Shown: piece by piece, positions 42,574 to 51,264 of the stretch | How the letters are laid out: each line of letters starts with the position of its first letter | How positions within the stretch are numbered: the first letter of the stretch is position 1 | NCBI GenBank assembly: GCA_900466475.1 | Contig: UBMI01000014.1 | Span: forward strand, 62,001-126,000 | From: Hyphomicrobiales bacterium | Lineage (GTDB): Bacteria > Pseudomonadota > Alphaproteobacteria > Rhizobiales > Rhizobiaceae | Direction: 5' to 3' | Length of the DNA stretch: 64,000 bases | Position numbers and translations under genes: made by a program | The notes under the pieces: model-generated | Told to the model about the DNA's origin: nothing | The model's database searches: none | What the model saw: the letters and a program-made list of their open reading frames with translations, nothing else

Positions 42574-43038
42574 TTAATTTCCAAAGCGCGAAGTAATTTC
42601 TGTGGCGAGTGTTGCACCTTCGTTACGGTAGCGTTCCTCTGCCACGATGGCCGCTTGCGTGCAATCCGTGTAAACCGAGGCGAATGCTCGGTATCCGCGA
42701 TTGAAGGCTGCGGTCAGTTTTTCCTTGCGCTGCGGCTCTCCATTCGTTTCAGAATCAAGCAGTTGCTGCATGTTGGCCCGCCACTCGTCCGCACCCGGCG
42801 CCTTGCAGAGCGTGCGCAGATAATGCACCGACCCCAGGACCTCGGCCAGCCGCGCCAGCTTGTCGTCATAGGGTACGACCGCAACCTGCGGCACGACCTC
42901 CTCTGGTGGCGGAGCCGCGTTTTTGCCGCCCTGCGCCCCTCCTTGTGCCCCGCCTTGCGCCATTGTGGAACCGGCCCAGACGAGGCCACCGAAGACAAGG
43001 GATGACAAGACAACGCGTCGAACGGGAATCATGCTCAT
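42574..43038 (-). CDS. TIGR02301 family exported protein
   Basis: A 154-residue protein with a signal peptide (RRVVLSSLVFGGLVWAGSTM, cleavage near AQGG) and three short AQGG tandem repeats after it. The conserved domain contains DDKLARLAEVLGSVHYLRTL, CKAPGADEWRANMQQLL, FNRGYRAFASVYTDCTQAAI and EERYRNEG, which I recognise as the TIGR02301 family of alphaproteobacterial periplasmic proteins, function unknown. Two cysteines could form a disulfide. Confidence 0.8.
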   Translation of the reverse strand: MSMIPVRRVVLSSLVFGGLVWAGSTMAQGGAQGGAQGGKNAAPPPEEVVPQVAVVPYDDKLARLAEVLGSVHYLRTLCKAPGADEWRANMQQLLDSETNGEPQRKEKLTAAFNRGYRAFASVYTDCTQAAIVAEERYRNEGATLATEITSRFGN

Positions 43039-43109
43039 AGTTGATACAGGGAGCGTGACAGGAACAAGGCAGATACGGCAGTTTCCACTTCTATTCTAGC
43101 GAGTGTGCC

Positions 43110-43526
43110 TCATTCACCGGCCGCCAGCCGTTCGGCGCATTCGAGCACGCTCTGCGGCACCGGCATGCGCCGGATCTCCTCCACGCTGTACCAGCCGATC
43201 GCTGCCGCATCGTCAGCGGCTTCGGCCACCAGGTGGCGGTCCGCCTCGACGCGGAAGACGGAAAGGAAGAAATGGCTGTTGATGCTGCCATCGGGCGCAT
43301 GCGTCTTCAGGTCATAAGTGGAAAACAGGCGCGGATTTCGTGCCTGAATTCCCGTCTCTTCGAGAAATTCGCGCAATGCCGTCTCCTCGGGCGTCTCGCC
43401 AGGTTCGCCTCGTCCACCGGGAAAGGCATACATATCGGCCGAAGGCGGGTTTCGCCTGAGCACAAGAAGGAACCGGCCATCACGTTCTAGGATGGCGGAG
43501 GAGGCGGGTTTGGCCTGGGAGGTCAT
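43110..43526 (-). CDS. Nudix hydrolase
   Basis: A 138-residue pyrophosphohydrolase with a perfect Nudix box: G-x5-E-x7-REFLEETGI within GGRGEPGETPEETALREF and its continuation. An ADP-ribose- or nucleotide-cleaving role is typical, but the substrate cannot be read from sequence. The protein starts MTSQAKPASSAILERDGRFL, without signal. It is upstream of the TIGR02301 gene by 71 bp on the same strand. Confidence 0.92.
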   Translation of the reverse strand: MTSQAKPASSAILERDGRFLLVLRRNPPSADMYAFPGGRGEPGETPEETALREFLEETGIQARNPRLFSTYDLKTHAPDGSINSHFFLSVFRVEADRHLVAEAADDAAAIGWYSVEEIRRMPVPQSVLECAERLAAGE

Positions 43527-43632
43527 TGCTTTGCACGCTTTGCTGTGATGTCGCCTTATCCCACGGCCGGCGCACCTTGCGCAACCGTCGACATTGCGTG
43601 GAATATGGCGTCACGATTCCTGCGAGACGCCG

Positions 43633-43953
43633 TTGACCTACCTCATCTATGCCCTTGCCGCCCTCTTTGAAATTGCCGGCTGCTTCGCTTTCTGGGCCTG
43701 GCTGCGCCTGGCAAAGCCTGTCTGGTGGCTGGCGCCGGGCATGGTGTCGCTGGCCTTGTTCGCCTGGCTGCTGACGCTCGTGCCGAGCGAGGCGGCCGGG
43801 CGCACTTTTGCTGCCTACGGCGGCATTTATATCGTCGCGTCGCTTCTGTGGCTCTGGCTGATCGAAAGCCGCATTCCCGACCGCTGGGATATCGGCGGCG
43901 CGCTGATCTGCCTTGCCGGCACGGCGATCATCCTTTTTGCACCGCGCAGCTGA
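43633..43953 (+). CDS. YnfA/UPF0060 family membrane protein
   Basis: A 106-residue protein with four membrane segments and the family motifs LIYALAALFEIAGCFAFWAW, AAYGGIYIVASLLWLWLIE and PDRWDIGGALICLAGTAIIL. It is placed in the small multidrug resistance-like group as a putative inner-membrane exporter. The start is taken as TTG at 43633, which gives the usual family N-terminus; an ATG at 43594 would add 13 residues of no family resemblance. Confidence 0.85.
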   Translation: MTYLIYALAALFEIAGCFAFWAWLRLAKPVWWLAPGMVSLALFAWLLTLVPSEAAGRTFAAYGGIYIVASLLWLWLIESRIPDRWDIGGALICLAGTAIILFAPRS

Positions 43954-44048
43954 AGCTTTTCCACGAAAGATGTGCAGCGCCGTCCCATTCGCAATTGCTT
44001 GAGGGCAAACCGCCTTGACTGATGTCGGGCACGATGAAAGAAACCCGT

Positions 44049-44812
44049 ATGTGTGGACGTTTTGCCCTGACAGAAGTGGTCAAGGATATCGCCGAAGCTT
44101 TCAGCCTTGCCGAGCTGGAAGGCTTTCCGGCGCGATACAATATCGCGCCGACGCAGCCGATCCTCGTCGTCATCTCGGGTGAGGGGCAGGAGCCGGGCAG
44201 CAACCTGCCGGACCGCCGTGCGCTTCTGGTGCGCTGGGGCTTCACGCCGGGCTGGGTCAAGAATCCCAAGGAATTTCCGCTGCTGATCAACGCGCGCTCG
44301 GAAACGGCAATCGGAAAAGCCTCCTTCCGTGCCGCCATGCGCCATCGCCGCATCCTGATCCCGACTTCCGGCTTCTATGAATGGCATCGCCCTTCGAAGG
44401 AGAGTGGCGAGAAGGCGCAGGCCTATTGGATCCGGCCACGCAGAGGTGGTGTCATCGCCTTTGCCGGTCTCATGGAAACCTGGTCCTCGGCCGACGGTTC
44501 GGAGGTCGATACCGCGCCATTTTGACGACCAGGGCCAACAGCGCAATCTCCTCGATCCATGACCGCATGCCGGTCGTCATCCAACCGGAGGATTTTGCCC
44601 GCTGGCTGGATTGCAAGACGCAGGAACCGCGCGCGGTCGTTGACCTGTTGCGGCCGGTTCAGGAAGATTTCTTCGAGGCGATCCCGGTTTCCGACAGGGT
44701 CAACAAGGTCGCCAATATGGGGCCGGACCTTCAAGATCCGGTACCGCTCGAAAAGGCGCCGAAGCTTCCGCAGAAGAAGTCACCCGACAGTGGCCAGCTC
44801 AGTTTCTTCTGA
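44049..44812 (+). pseudogene. SOS response-associated peptidase (SRAP/YedK) with one-base frameshift
   Basis: HMCES/YedK-type proteins shield abasic sites by cross-linking the Cys left after Met removal. The start MCGRFALTEVVKDIAEAFSL has the catalytic Cys2, followed by INARSET and TSGFYEWH. After SEVDTA near 44517 the frame meets TGA. A second frame continues with ILTTRANSAISSIHDRMPVV, which has the family His, through to SGQLSFF at 44812. One extra base at about 44516-44517 would restore TAAILTT. It is either a pseudogene or a sequencing error. As given, the product lacks the His region. Confidence 0.85.
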
Positions 44813-44997
44813 AACCTGAACCCGCTATCCGCTGAGTGGAAAATCCGGTGATCTCTGTTGGTCCGGTTGCGGCCAGCGGCGCGTCTCTTGCTGCCCACTA
44901 TAGCCAAACCCGCCGCATGGCGGGCTCCGGATATCACTATCGGCATCACTATGAGCCGGCTGGTAATCCGCCTGCTCGTGCGTTTCTTCGCGCCCGC

Positions 44998-45132
44998 TTA
45001 GGCGAGCTTCTTGACCGGTGCCGGCTTTGCCATCATCGAGGCAGCGGCCACTGCCTTGAGGCCGAGCGGGCGGTAGTTGGTGGCGAGATCCGGCTTGGCT
45101 GCCTGCTGCTGTTCCGACTTCTTCGAGGTCAC
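44998..45132 (-). CDS. Small basic protein upstream-neighbouring pssA
   Basis: A 44-residue frame starting with GTG at 45132, preceded by AAGGAGAGTATC. The product is basic with a Gln/Ala N-terminus (TSKKSEQQQAAKPDLATNYR) and a PLGLKAVAAASMMAKPAPVK core. I recall similar short proteins in rhizobia near pssA but cannot name a family. It lies downstream of pssA on the same strand (166 bp). Confidence 0.5.
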   Translation of the reverse strand: MTSKKSEQQQAAKPDLATNYRPLGLKAVAAASMMAKPAPVKKLA

Positions 45133-45298
45133 GATACTCTCCTTACGTGTTTCCCTAGAATTTTATGTATCATGCTCTTTTGTCTGAAATAGCGACAAAA
45201 GAGAGGCGCGGCTTATCAGGAAATGTAACCACGGACCATAATTCGCGAGGCTTAACTGAAACCTACGTTCGTTAATACTTACTTAATAAAGTGAATGC

Positions 45299-46144
45299 TC
45301 AGATATGACGACCGATGTCGTCTTCGCCGATACCGGGCTCTTCGATGGTCAGCGTGCCATATTTGCGCTTCCATTTTCGCGCGCCGAAGGGCAGCGAAAC
45401 AAGGTAGGCACAGACGGTGACGACCATGACTTCCCAGGTGAAGCTCATCAGCATCGCGACGTAGATCACGACACCGAGCATGGCTGGCAGCACGAGATCG
45501 CGCCGCATCCGGCTCTCGGATTTGCCGGACCAGACCGGCAGGCGGCTGATGAGCAGGAAGGCGATGAGGACCGTGTATCCCGAGGAGAGGAACGCGAAGG
45601 TCCGGTCGGCGGTGAGGCCCAGAAAACCGAGATAGACGGGCAGAAGCACCAGCATCGCGCCGGCAGGAGCCGGCACGCCGACGAAATATTCCGATTGCCA
45701 GGCCGCGCGATTCTCGCGTTCAGACATCACGTTGAAGCGCGCCAGCCTGAGGCCGGCGGCGATCGTGTAGATGAGCGCGGCGATCCAGCCGAGCGAGCGC
45801 GCCTGATCGAGCGCATAGACATAGACCACGAGGGCAGGGGCGACGCCGAAATTGACGATGTCGGCAAGCGAATCCATCTGCGCGCCGAATTTCGACGTGG
45901 CCTTCATCAGCCGCGCGACACGACCGTCTATGCCGTCGAGGAAGGCTGCGAGGAGCACCATGGCGACAGCGAGCTCATAACGAGCTTCAAAGGCAAGCCG
46001 GATGCCCGTCAGGCCGGCGCAGATGGCAAGGATGGTGATGAGGTTCGGAACGACAAGCCGGATCGGGATCTCGCGCAGACGCGGCCCGCGGGCCGAATCG
46101 TCGTTCGGGCCATTCGGTTCGAAGGGCGGAAAGGGTGGCTCCAT
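45299..46144 (-). CDS. pssA: CDP-diacylglycerol-serine O-phosphatidyltransferase
   Basis: A 281-residue integral membrane enzyme that makes phosphatidylserine. The CDP-alcohol phosphotransferase signature D-G-x2-G-R-x-A-R-x8-G-x3-D-x3-D is exact (DGIDGRVARLMKATSKFGAQ and MDSLADIVNFGVAP). About seven to eight membrane segments are seen, with a hydrophilic N-terminus (MEPPFPPFEPNGPNDDSARG). It is 18 bp downstream of psd on the same strand, so the two steps to phosphatidylethanolamine are co-expressed. Confidence 0.96.
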   Translation of the reverse strand: MEPPFPPFEPNGPNDDSARGPRLREIPIRLVVPNLITILAICAGLTGIRLAFEARYELAVAMVLLAAFLDGIDGRVARLMKATSKFGAQMDSLADIVNFGVAPALVVYVYALDQARSLGWIAALIYTIAAGLRLARFNVMSERENRAAWQSEYFVGVPAPAGAMLVLLPVYLGFLGLTADRTFAFLSSGYTVLIAFLLISRLPVWSGKSESRMRRDLVLPAMLGVVIYVAMLMSFTWEVMVVTVCAYLVSLPFGARKWKRKYGTLTIEEPGIGEDDIGRHI

Positions 46145-46162
46145 ATCGCGCTCTCCTGAAAA

Positions 46163-46861
46163 TTAGCTGCGGCGGCTGATGACCGGACCCTTTGCCGAGG
46201 CGAATTCGGCAATGACCGTCTCACCGGCAACCGCCGTTTGGCCGAGCGAGACTCGCGGCGCGGCACCCGCCGGCAGGAATACGTCGAGACGCGAGCCGAA
46301 GCGAATGAGGCCTATACGTTCGCCGGCATCGACCGGTTCGTTGACATGCGAGAAGCAGAGGATGCGCCGCGCAACGAGACCGGCGATCTGCACCACGCCG
46401 ATCTGGCCGTGGCGGGTCTCGACGACGAGGCCGTTGCGTTCGTTCTCCTCGCTCGCCTTGTCGAGTTCGGCATTCACGAAGGTGCCGGGGCGATAATTGA
46501 TGCTGACGATGCGGCCGCGCATCGGTGCGCGGTTCACATGGCAGTTGAAAACATTCATGAAGACAGAGATCCGCAGCATCGGCTCACTGCCGAGATTGAG
46601 CTCGGCGGGCGGTGTGACCATCTGGATCGAAGAGACCTTGCCGTCGGCAGGCGAAATGACGAGATCATCGTCCTGTGGCGTGACGCGCTCCGGGTCGCGG
46701 AAGAAATAGGCGCACCAGAGCGTCAGGATCAGACCGATCCAGAAGAGCGGCTTGAAGATCCAGCCCAATACGAGCGACGCGACGAAAAAGGCGGCAACGA
46801 AGGGATACCCTTCCTTGTGCACCGGTACGATCGTGTTGCGAACCGTATCGAACAAGCTCAT
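46163..46861 (-). CDS. psd: Phosphatidylserine decarboxylase proenzyme
   Basis: A 232-residue enzyme of the short, PSD-A-like class. Two membrane segments lie near residues 20-60. The processing site appears as GLIRFGSRLDVFLP, where cleavage between Gly and Ser makes the pyruvoyl group. Upstream motifs VISPADGKVSSIQ and VFMNVFNCHVNRAPMRGRIV are the expected ones. Product is phosphatidylethanolamine, which rhizobia also methylate to phosphatidylcholine. Cotranscribed with pssA. Confidence 0.95.
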   Translation of the reverse strand: MSLFDTVRNTIVPVHKEGYPFVAAFFVASLVLGWIFKPLFWIGLILTLWCAYFFRDPERVTPQDDDLVISPADGKVSSIQMVTPPAELNLGSEPMLRISVFMNVFNCHVNRAPMRGRIVSINYRPGTFVNAELDKASEENERNGLVVETRHGQIGVVQIAGLVARRILCFSHVNEPVDAGERIGLIRFGSRLDVFLPAGAAPRVSLGQTAVAGETVIAEFASAKGPVISRRS

Positions 46862-46995
46862 GAATGCCGGTCTCCTGTCGTTTTTCGTATCCGCTGGTTA
46901 CAGAAAAACGACCTGATGAGCAATGGCGCGGATCTCAGGCCGCCTTCGATGCATCGGTTCTAAACAATAAAACAGACAGTTCCGCCTGTCTGCAG

Positions 46996-48873
46996 CTAGC
47001 TTGCCGGCGCCAGCCGGTTGACGATGCCGAGCTCGTCGCTCTCGCGAACCTGCTTGAGATGCTCCTCGGCCTGTGTCGCCTCGCGCTGGCGGTTCCACAT
47101 CGACGCGTAGAGGCCGTTCTGTTCGAGAAGGGCGGCATGCGTGCCGCGCTCGGCGATCTCGCCGCTCTTCAACACGATGATCTCGTCCGCGCCGATCACG
47201 GTGGAGAGGCGGTGGGCGATGACCAGCGTCGTGCGGTTCTTGGAAACGACATCGAGTGCCGTCTGGATTTCCCGCTCCGTCGTCGTGTCGAGCGCCGAGG
47301 TCGCCTCGTCGAGGATGAGGATCGGCGGAGCCTTCAGGATGGTGCGGGCAATTGCCACGCGCTGTTTCTCGCCACCGGAAAGCTTCAGTCCGCGCTCACC
47401 GACCTTGGTTTCGAACCCTTCGGGCAGCATCTCGATGAAATGACCGATCTGTGCGATTTCGGCCGCCTGCTTCACCTCGGCTTCATCAGCCGAAGGGCGG
47501 CCATAGCGGATGTTATAGGCAACGGTGTCGTTGAACAGAACCGTATCCTGCGGCACCATGCCGATCACCGAGCGCAGGCTCTTCTGCGTGATGGTGCGGA
47601 TGTCCTGCCCGTCGACGGTGATGGAACCGCTCTGGATATCGTAGAAACGATAGAGCAGGCGCGACAGCGTCGATTTACCGGCGCCCGAAGGGCCGACGAC
47701 GGCGACCGTCTTGCCGGCGGGCACGTCGAAGGAAATGCCTTTCAGGATCGGCCGGGCCGGATCATAGGAGAAATGCACATCCTGGAAGGAGATGGCGCCC
47801 TGGCCGATGGCCAGCGCCTTCGCACCGGGCGCGTCCAGAACCTCGGCCTTCACTTCCAGAAGATCGAACATCTGCTCGATATCGATCAAGCCCTGGCGGA
47901 TTTCACGGTAGACGAAGCCGATGAAGTTCAGCGGCACCGAAAGCTGCAGCAGCATGGAATTGATGAAGACGAAATCGCCGACCGTGTGCTCGCCGCGCTG
48001 GACCGACCAGGCCGAGAGCACGAGCATGATCGTCGTGCCGATGCCGAAGATCACGCCCTGGCCGAAGTTCAGCCAGCCGAGCGAGGTCCACACGTCGGTC
48101 GCAGCCTTCTCGTAGCGCTCCATCGACTTGTCGAAGCGCTTGGCCTCCATCTCCTCGTTGCCGAAATATTTGACGGTCTCGAAGTTGAGGAGGGAGTCGA
48201 TCGCCTTGGTATTGGCGTCCGTATCGCTCTCATTCATCGTTCGGCGGATGGAGATACGCCAGTCGGAGGCGCGGATCGTGAACCAGATATAGGCCCAGAC
48301 GGTAAAGGCGGTAACGGCGAGATAGGAGAAACCGTAGCCCCACCAGAAGATTGCCGCCGTCAGCACGAATTCGATGACTGTCGGGATCGAATTCAGGATC
48401 GTGAAACGCACGATCGTTTCGATGCCCTTGGTGCCGCGCTCGATGATGCGCGAAAGCCCGCCCGTCTTGCGCTCCAGATGGAAGCGCAGGGAAAGCTCGT
48501 GCATGTGCACGAAGGTACGGTAGGCAAGCTGGCGCACCGCATATTGACCGACGCTGGCAAAGAGCGAATCCCTGAGCTGGTTGAGGCCGAGCTGGATGAG
48601 ACGCGTCAGGTTATAGGCGATGACGAGGGCTGTCGCGCCGATCAGCAGCGGCGGCAACGTGCCCTGAAGGTCCATCCTGCCGTTCAGCGCGTCGGTCGAC
48701 CACTTGAAGAAATAGGGCACCAGCAGCAGCACGAATTTCGAGATGAGCAGGTAGACCGAAGCCCAGACGACCCGCATCCTCAGATCCGGCCTGTCCTTCG
48801 GCCACATGTAGGGCCAAAGATTGTAGAGCGTTCCCAACAGGTTGGAGTCTGAAACTGTCTTGCCGTTTGCCAT
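46996..48873 (-). CDS. Atm1-type ABC exporter (fused membrane and ATPase domains)
   Basis: A 625-residue half-transporter. Six membrane helices occupy about residues 30-330. The ATPase has Walker A (VGPSGAGKSTLSRLLYRFYD), signature (LKLSGGEKQRVAIARTILKA) and Walker B (PILILDEATSALD), plus the H-loop (LVIAHRLSTV). The opening WPYMWPKDRPDLRMRVVWAS resembles mitochondrial Atm1 and bacterial AtmA/NaAtm1, which export glutathione-linked sulfur species or heavy-metal conjugates. A homodimer is expected. No start ambiguity was noted. Confidence 0.94.
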   Translation of the reverse strand: MANGKTVSDSNLLGTLYNLWPYMWPKDRPDLRMRVVWASVYLLISKFVLLLVPYFFKWSTDALNGRMDLQGTLPPLLIGATALVIAYNLTRLIQLGLNQLRDSLFASVGQYAVRQLAYRTFVHMHELSLRFHLERKTGGLSRIIERGTKGIETIVRFTILNSIPTVIEFVLTAAIFWWGYGFSYLAVTAFTVWAYIWFTIRASDWRISIRRTMNESDTDANTKAIDSLLNFETVKYFGNEEMEAKRFDKSMERYEKAATDVWTSLGWLNFGQGVIFGIGTTIMLVLSAWSVQRGEHTVGDFVFINSMLLQLSVPLNFIGFVYREIRQGLIDIEQMFDLLEVKAEVLDAPGAKALAIGQGAISFQDVHFSYDPARPILKGISFDVPAGKTVAVVGPSGAGKSTLSRLLYRFYDIQSGSITVDGQDIRTITQKSLRSVIGMVPQDTVLFNDTVAYNIRYGRPSADEAEVKQAAEIAQIGHFIEMLPEGFETKVGERGLKLSGGEKQRVAIARTILKAPPILILDEATSALDTTTEREIQTALDVVSKNRTTLVIAHRLSTVIGADEIIVLKSGEIAERGTHAALLEQNGLYASMWNRQREATQAEEHLKQVRESDELGIVNRLAPAS

Positions 48874-49002
48874 GCGTGTCTCCAGCCCGGCGGGCCGCTG
48901 TCGCCGCGGCCTGTCGCCGCCCCCGCGAGATATGCCACCGGATGGCGGATTACAACATTGATAGGGATTTTATAGGCGAGGTGTTGCGCGTCGGTCCTAA
49001 CG

Positions 49003-49030
49003 AAAACGGCGGCCGATGGGCCGCCGTTTT
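49003..49030. terminator. Strong bidirectional terminator downstream of the LysM gene
   Basis: AAAACGGCGGCC (49003-49014) and GGCCGCCGTTTT (49019-49030) form a perfect 12-bp stem with a 4-nt loop and A/T tails on both sides. It directly follows the minus-strand LysM gene and precedes the ABC exporter gene. Confidence 0.9.
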
Positions 49031-49035
49031 TTGAT

Positions 49036-51108
49036 TTAGAGATGTCCGCCCGAGAGACGCTTGCGATGCAGCTCCTCGGCATTCGGAAGCGCATCCTTCG
49101 GGAGGCCGAAGACCTGGCCAGGACGGATGCGGTCCGGATTGAGGATCTTGTCCTCATTGGCGATGTAGATCGTCGTATAGCGCACGCCAAGGCCGTAGGT
49201 ACGCCGGGAGATCTGCCAGAGCGTATCGCCACGGCGGATGATGACCGCGTTGTTGTTTGCCGTCAGCGGTGCCTGCTCGATCGTCTTCGGCTGGCTGGCG
49301 TCCGATACCTCGTTTGCGGGCATCGGCGCCACATTGGCCCCGGGAACCGTCAGTTCGGCGATGATCGCGCCGAGCTTGTCGAGTGCCGCGCCGACCGACT
49401 TGGCATCCTTCGGCAAGCTCTGCAGCATTGTCAGCGCATTCGCCGCAACATGTGAGGCGGAGGAAGATGCCTGCTTGATGGCGTCGCTCGCATCGATGCC
49501 CGGATGGAAGTCGACGAGAGAGCGCAGTGCGAACTCGGTGGCCGAGCGGGCTGCCGCTAGCTGCTCGACTCCCGGCACCTTGCCGTCTGCGAACAGGCCC
49601 TTCAGCAGGCCGAAGGCTTTCGTCGCATCGCCCTTGAGCTTGCCGAGCTGGCCCTCGTCGAGCGGCACCGTCGCCTGATTGACATTGGCATTGTTGCCGG
49701 ACTGCGCGGCAACCGTGACCTGATCGCCCTCCGGACGGTTGAAATTGACGGTCGCGCGGATGAGGACCTTGCCCGTGCCATCGACGACATCGACACGGAT
49801 CTTGTGATCTCCGACCGGGAGGTCCATCGCGCCGCTGATAACGAAATGACCATCCGGCTCCGCCGTATCCTGGCCGATCAGCGCGTCATCGGCGTAACCG
49901 ATAACCTTGGCATTGGCGCGCGCCGTTCCGGCCACGAAGATCTTGTTGCCTTCGATCTCGACGGCAGTGATCATCACATCGGCAGCAGCAGTACCTTGCT
50001 GAGTACCGGGAACAGGAAGTGCCGTATTGGCCGCATCACCTGATGTTGCGGGCATATTCGGCGTCTGCATCGCAACCTGGTTGCTCGGAGCGCCATTAGG
50101 CGCAGGCTGCGCGTTGTCGGCCGTCGGCGGATTGCCCGCAGATGCGTCGCTGACAGCCGGCGGCGCCGCGCTGGCGACCTCAGCCTTCGGCGCGGTGATG
50201 ATGCGGCTTGCCGTGCCGGGCTTGGAAACCATGGCGAGAAGCTCGCTGCCGCTGCCGTCCTTTGGCACGGAAACGGTCGCAACTTCTTCGGACAGCGTGA
50301 TCTTGCCGTCCTTGCCGGTTACCTTCAGCACCAGCTGGTGGTCGCCTGCCGGAAGCGGGTTGTCGAGAACGGCGGCAAAATCGCCGGTGCCGTCGACATC
50401 GGTCGTCACGACCACCTTGTCGCCATCGAGCACCTCCAGCTTGCCATTCGGCTCGGCCGAGCCTGCAATGACGGTCGAACCGTCCGGCTCCACCCGCAGT
50501 ACGTCAAAAGCCGGGATCTTCGGGCCGGTATTGGAAGCAGCATCCGCTGCCGGAGCAGTCTGGCTATTGGCTGCAGCCGGCTGGCTGGTTGGCTCCGGCG
50601 CACCGGTGAGCGCCGCTTCGGCCCGGGCAAGGGCAGCCAGCACATCGGCGGCGTTTTCGGGCAGATTCCGGATGATGTCGCGCGCCTTGCCGGCACCGTC
50701 CTTCGCCCTGGAAACGAGGCCCGCAGTGGTGGTGTCGAGACCATCCGGTGCCGCGAAATCTGCGATCGCGGTCAGCGCGCTCACGGTCGCGGTCTTGGCG
50801 CCTGCAAGCGCATCGGCGGCGGGCACCTTGCCATCGGCAAACAGCGCCTTCAGGCCGGAAAGAGACCGCACGGCATCGGCGGTGAGACTGCCGATCTTCT
50901 GGGCGGCCTCTGCGGCGTCAGCGGCAGTGGAGCGGGAAGTCTTAGACGCTTCGTTAACCGTGTTGTTGACCTCGGTGCCGGCCTGGTTGATCGCGTCGCC
51001 AACTTTCGCCACATCAGAGCCGAGCCGGGGCATGACGAAAAACACCATCAGTATGATTGCGATTACGAGCACTGCGAGGGCCAGCAAGCCGGCACGGTTT
51101 TTCATCAT
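49036..51108 (-). CDS. Membrane-anchored LysM protein with duplicated helical module
   Basis: A 690-residue protein with an N-terminal membrane anchor (residues 7-27, GLLALAVLVIAIILMVFFVM). Helical modules at about 72-168 and 486-585 are related (both contain GLFADGKVP or ALFADGKVP, later NLPENAADV / SLPKDAKSV). Two Ig-like beta domains, about 198-285 (RVEPDGSTVIAGSAEPNGKL) and 378-460, each end in an AGDHQLVLKV or VGDHKIRVDV strand. A LysM domain (RRGDTLWQISRRTYGLGVRY) lies at 624-670 and should bind peptidoglycan. It probably spans the periplasm. The linkers are Ala/Pro-rich. Confidence 0.85.
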   Translation of the reverse strand: MMKNRAGLLALAVLVIAIILMVFFVMPRLGSDVAKVGDAINQAGTEVNNTVNEASKTSRSTAADAAEAAQKIGSLTADAVRSLSGLKALFADGKVPAADALAGAKTATVSALTAIADFAAPDGLDTTTAGLVSRAKDGAGKARDIIRNLPENAADVLAALARAEAALTGAPEPTSQPAAANSQTAPAADAASNTGPKIPAFDVLRVEPDGSTVIAGSAEPNGKLEVLDGDKVVVTTDVDGTGDFAAVLDNPLPAGDHQLVLKVTGKDGKITLSEEVATVSVPKDGSGSELLAMVSKPGTASRIITAPKAEVASAAPPAVSDASAGNPPTADNAQPAPNGAPSNQVAMQTPNMPATSGDAANTALPVPGTQQGTAAADVMITAVEIEGNKIFVAGTARANAKVIGYADDALIGQDTAEPDGHFVISGAMDLPVGDHKIRVDVVDGTGKVLIRATVNFNRPEGDQVTVAAQSGNNANVNQATVPLDEGQLGKLKGDATKAFGLLKGLFADGKVPGVEQLAAARSATEFALRSLVDFHPGIDASDAIKQASSSASHVAANALTMLQSLPKDAKSVGAALDKLGAIIAELTVPGANVAPMPANEVSDASQPKTIEQAPLTANNNAVIIRRGDTLWQISRRTYGLGVRYTTIYIANEDKILNPDRIRPGQVFGLPKDALPNAEELHRKRLSGGHL

Positions 51109-51264
51109 TGCGTCTCCAAAGGCGGCAAATTGCCGTAGTATTCAGAAATTGCTAGCGATTCCCGTTGCTTTGCACAAGCATTCAAAGCAAATACGCAAGC
51201 TCCGGACGTCGCTTTTCAGTCAATTTTCTTGACTGCATTGAAATGGAATAGTTGTTTTTCCCTT

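Noticed and set aside
44500..44530. Programmed frameshift in the SRAP gene
   Set aside because: No slippery heptamer or downstream pseudoknot is obvious and the family is read in one frame elsewhere; a deletion or a sequence error is simpler.
44836..45192. 118-codon plus-strand frame between the SRAP gene and pssA
   Set aside because: It overlaps the better-supported small minus-strand gene, has no ribosome binding site and no family resemblance.
46864..48852. 662-codon open frame opposite the ABC exporter
   Set aside because: Antisense to a gene with complete Walker motifs; composition is unnatural.
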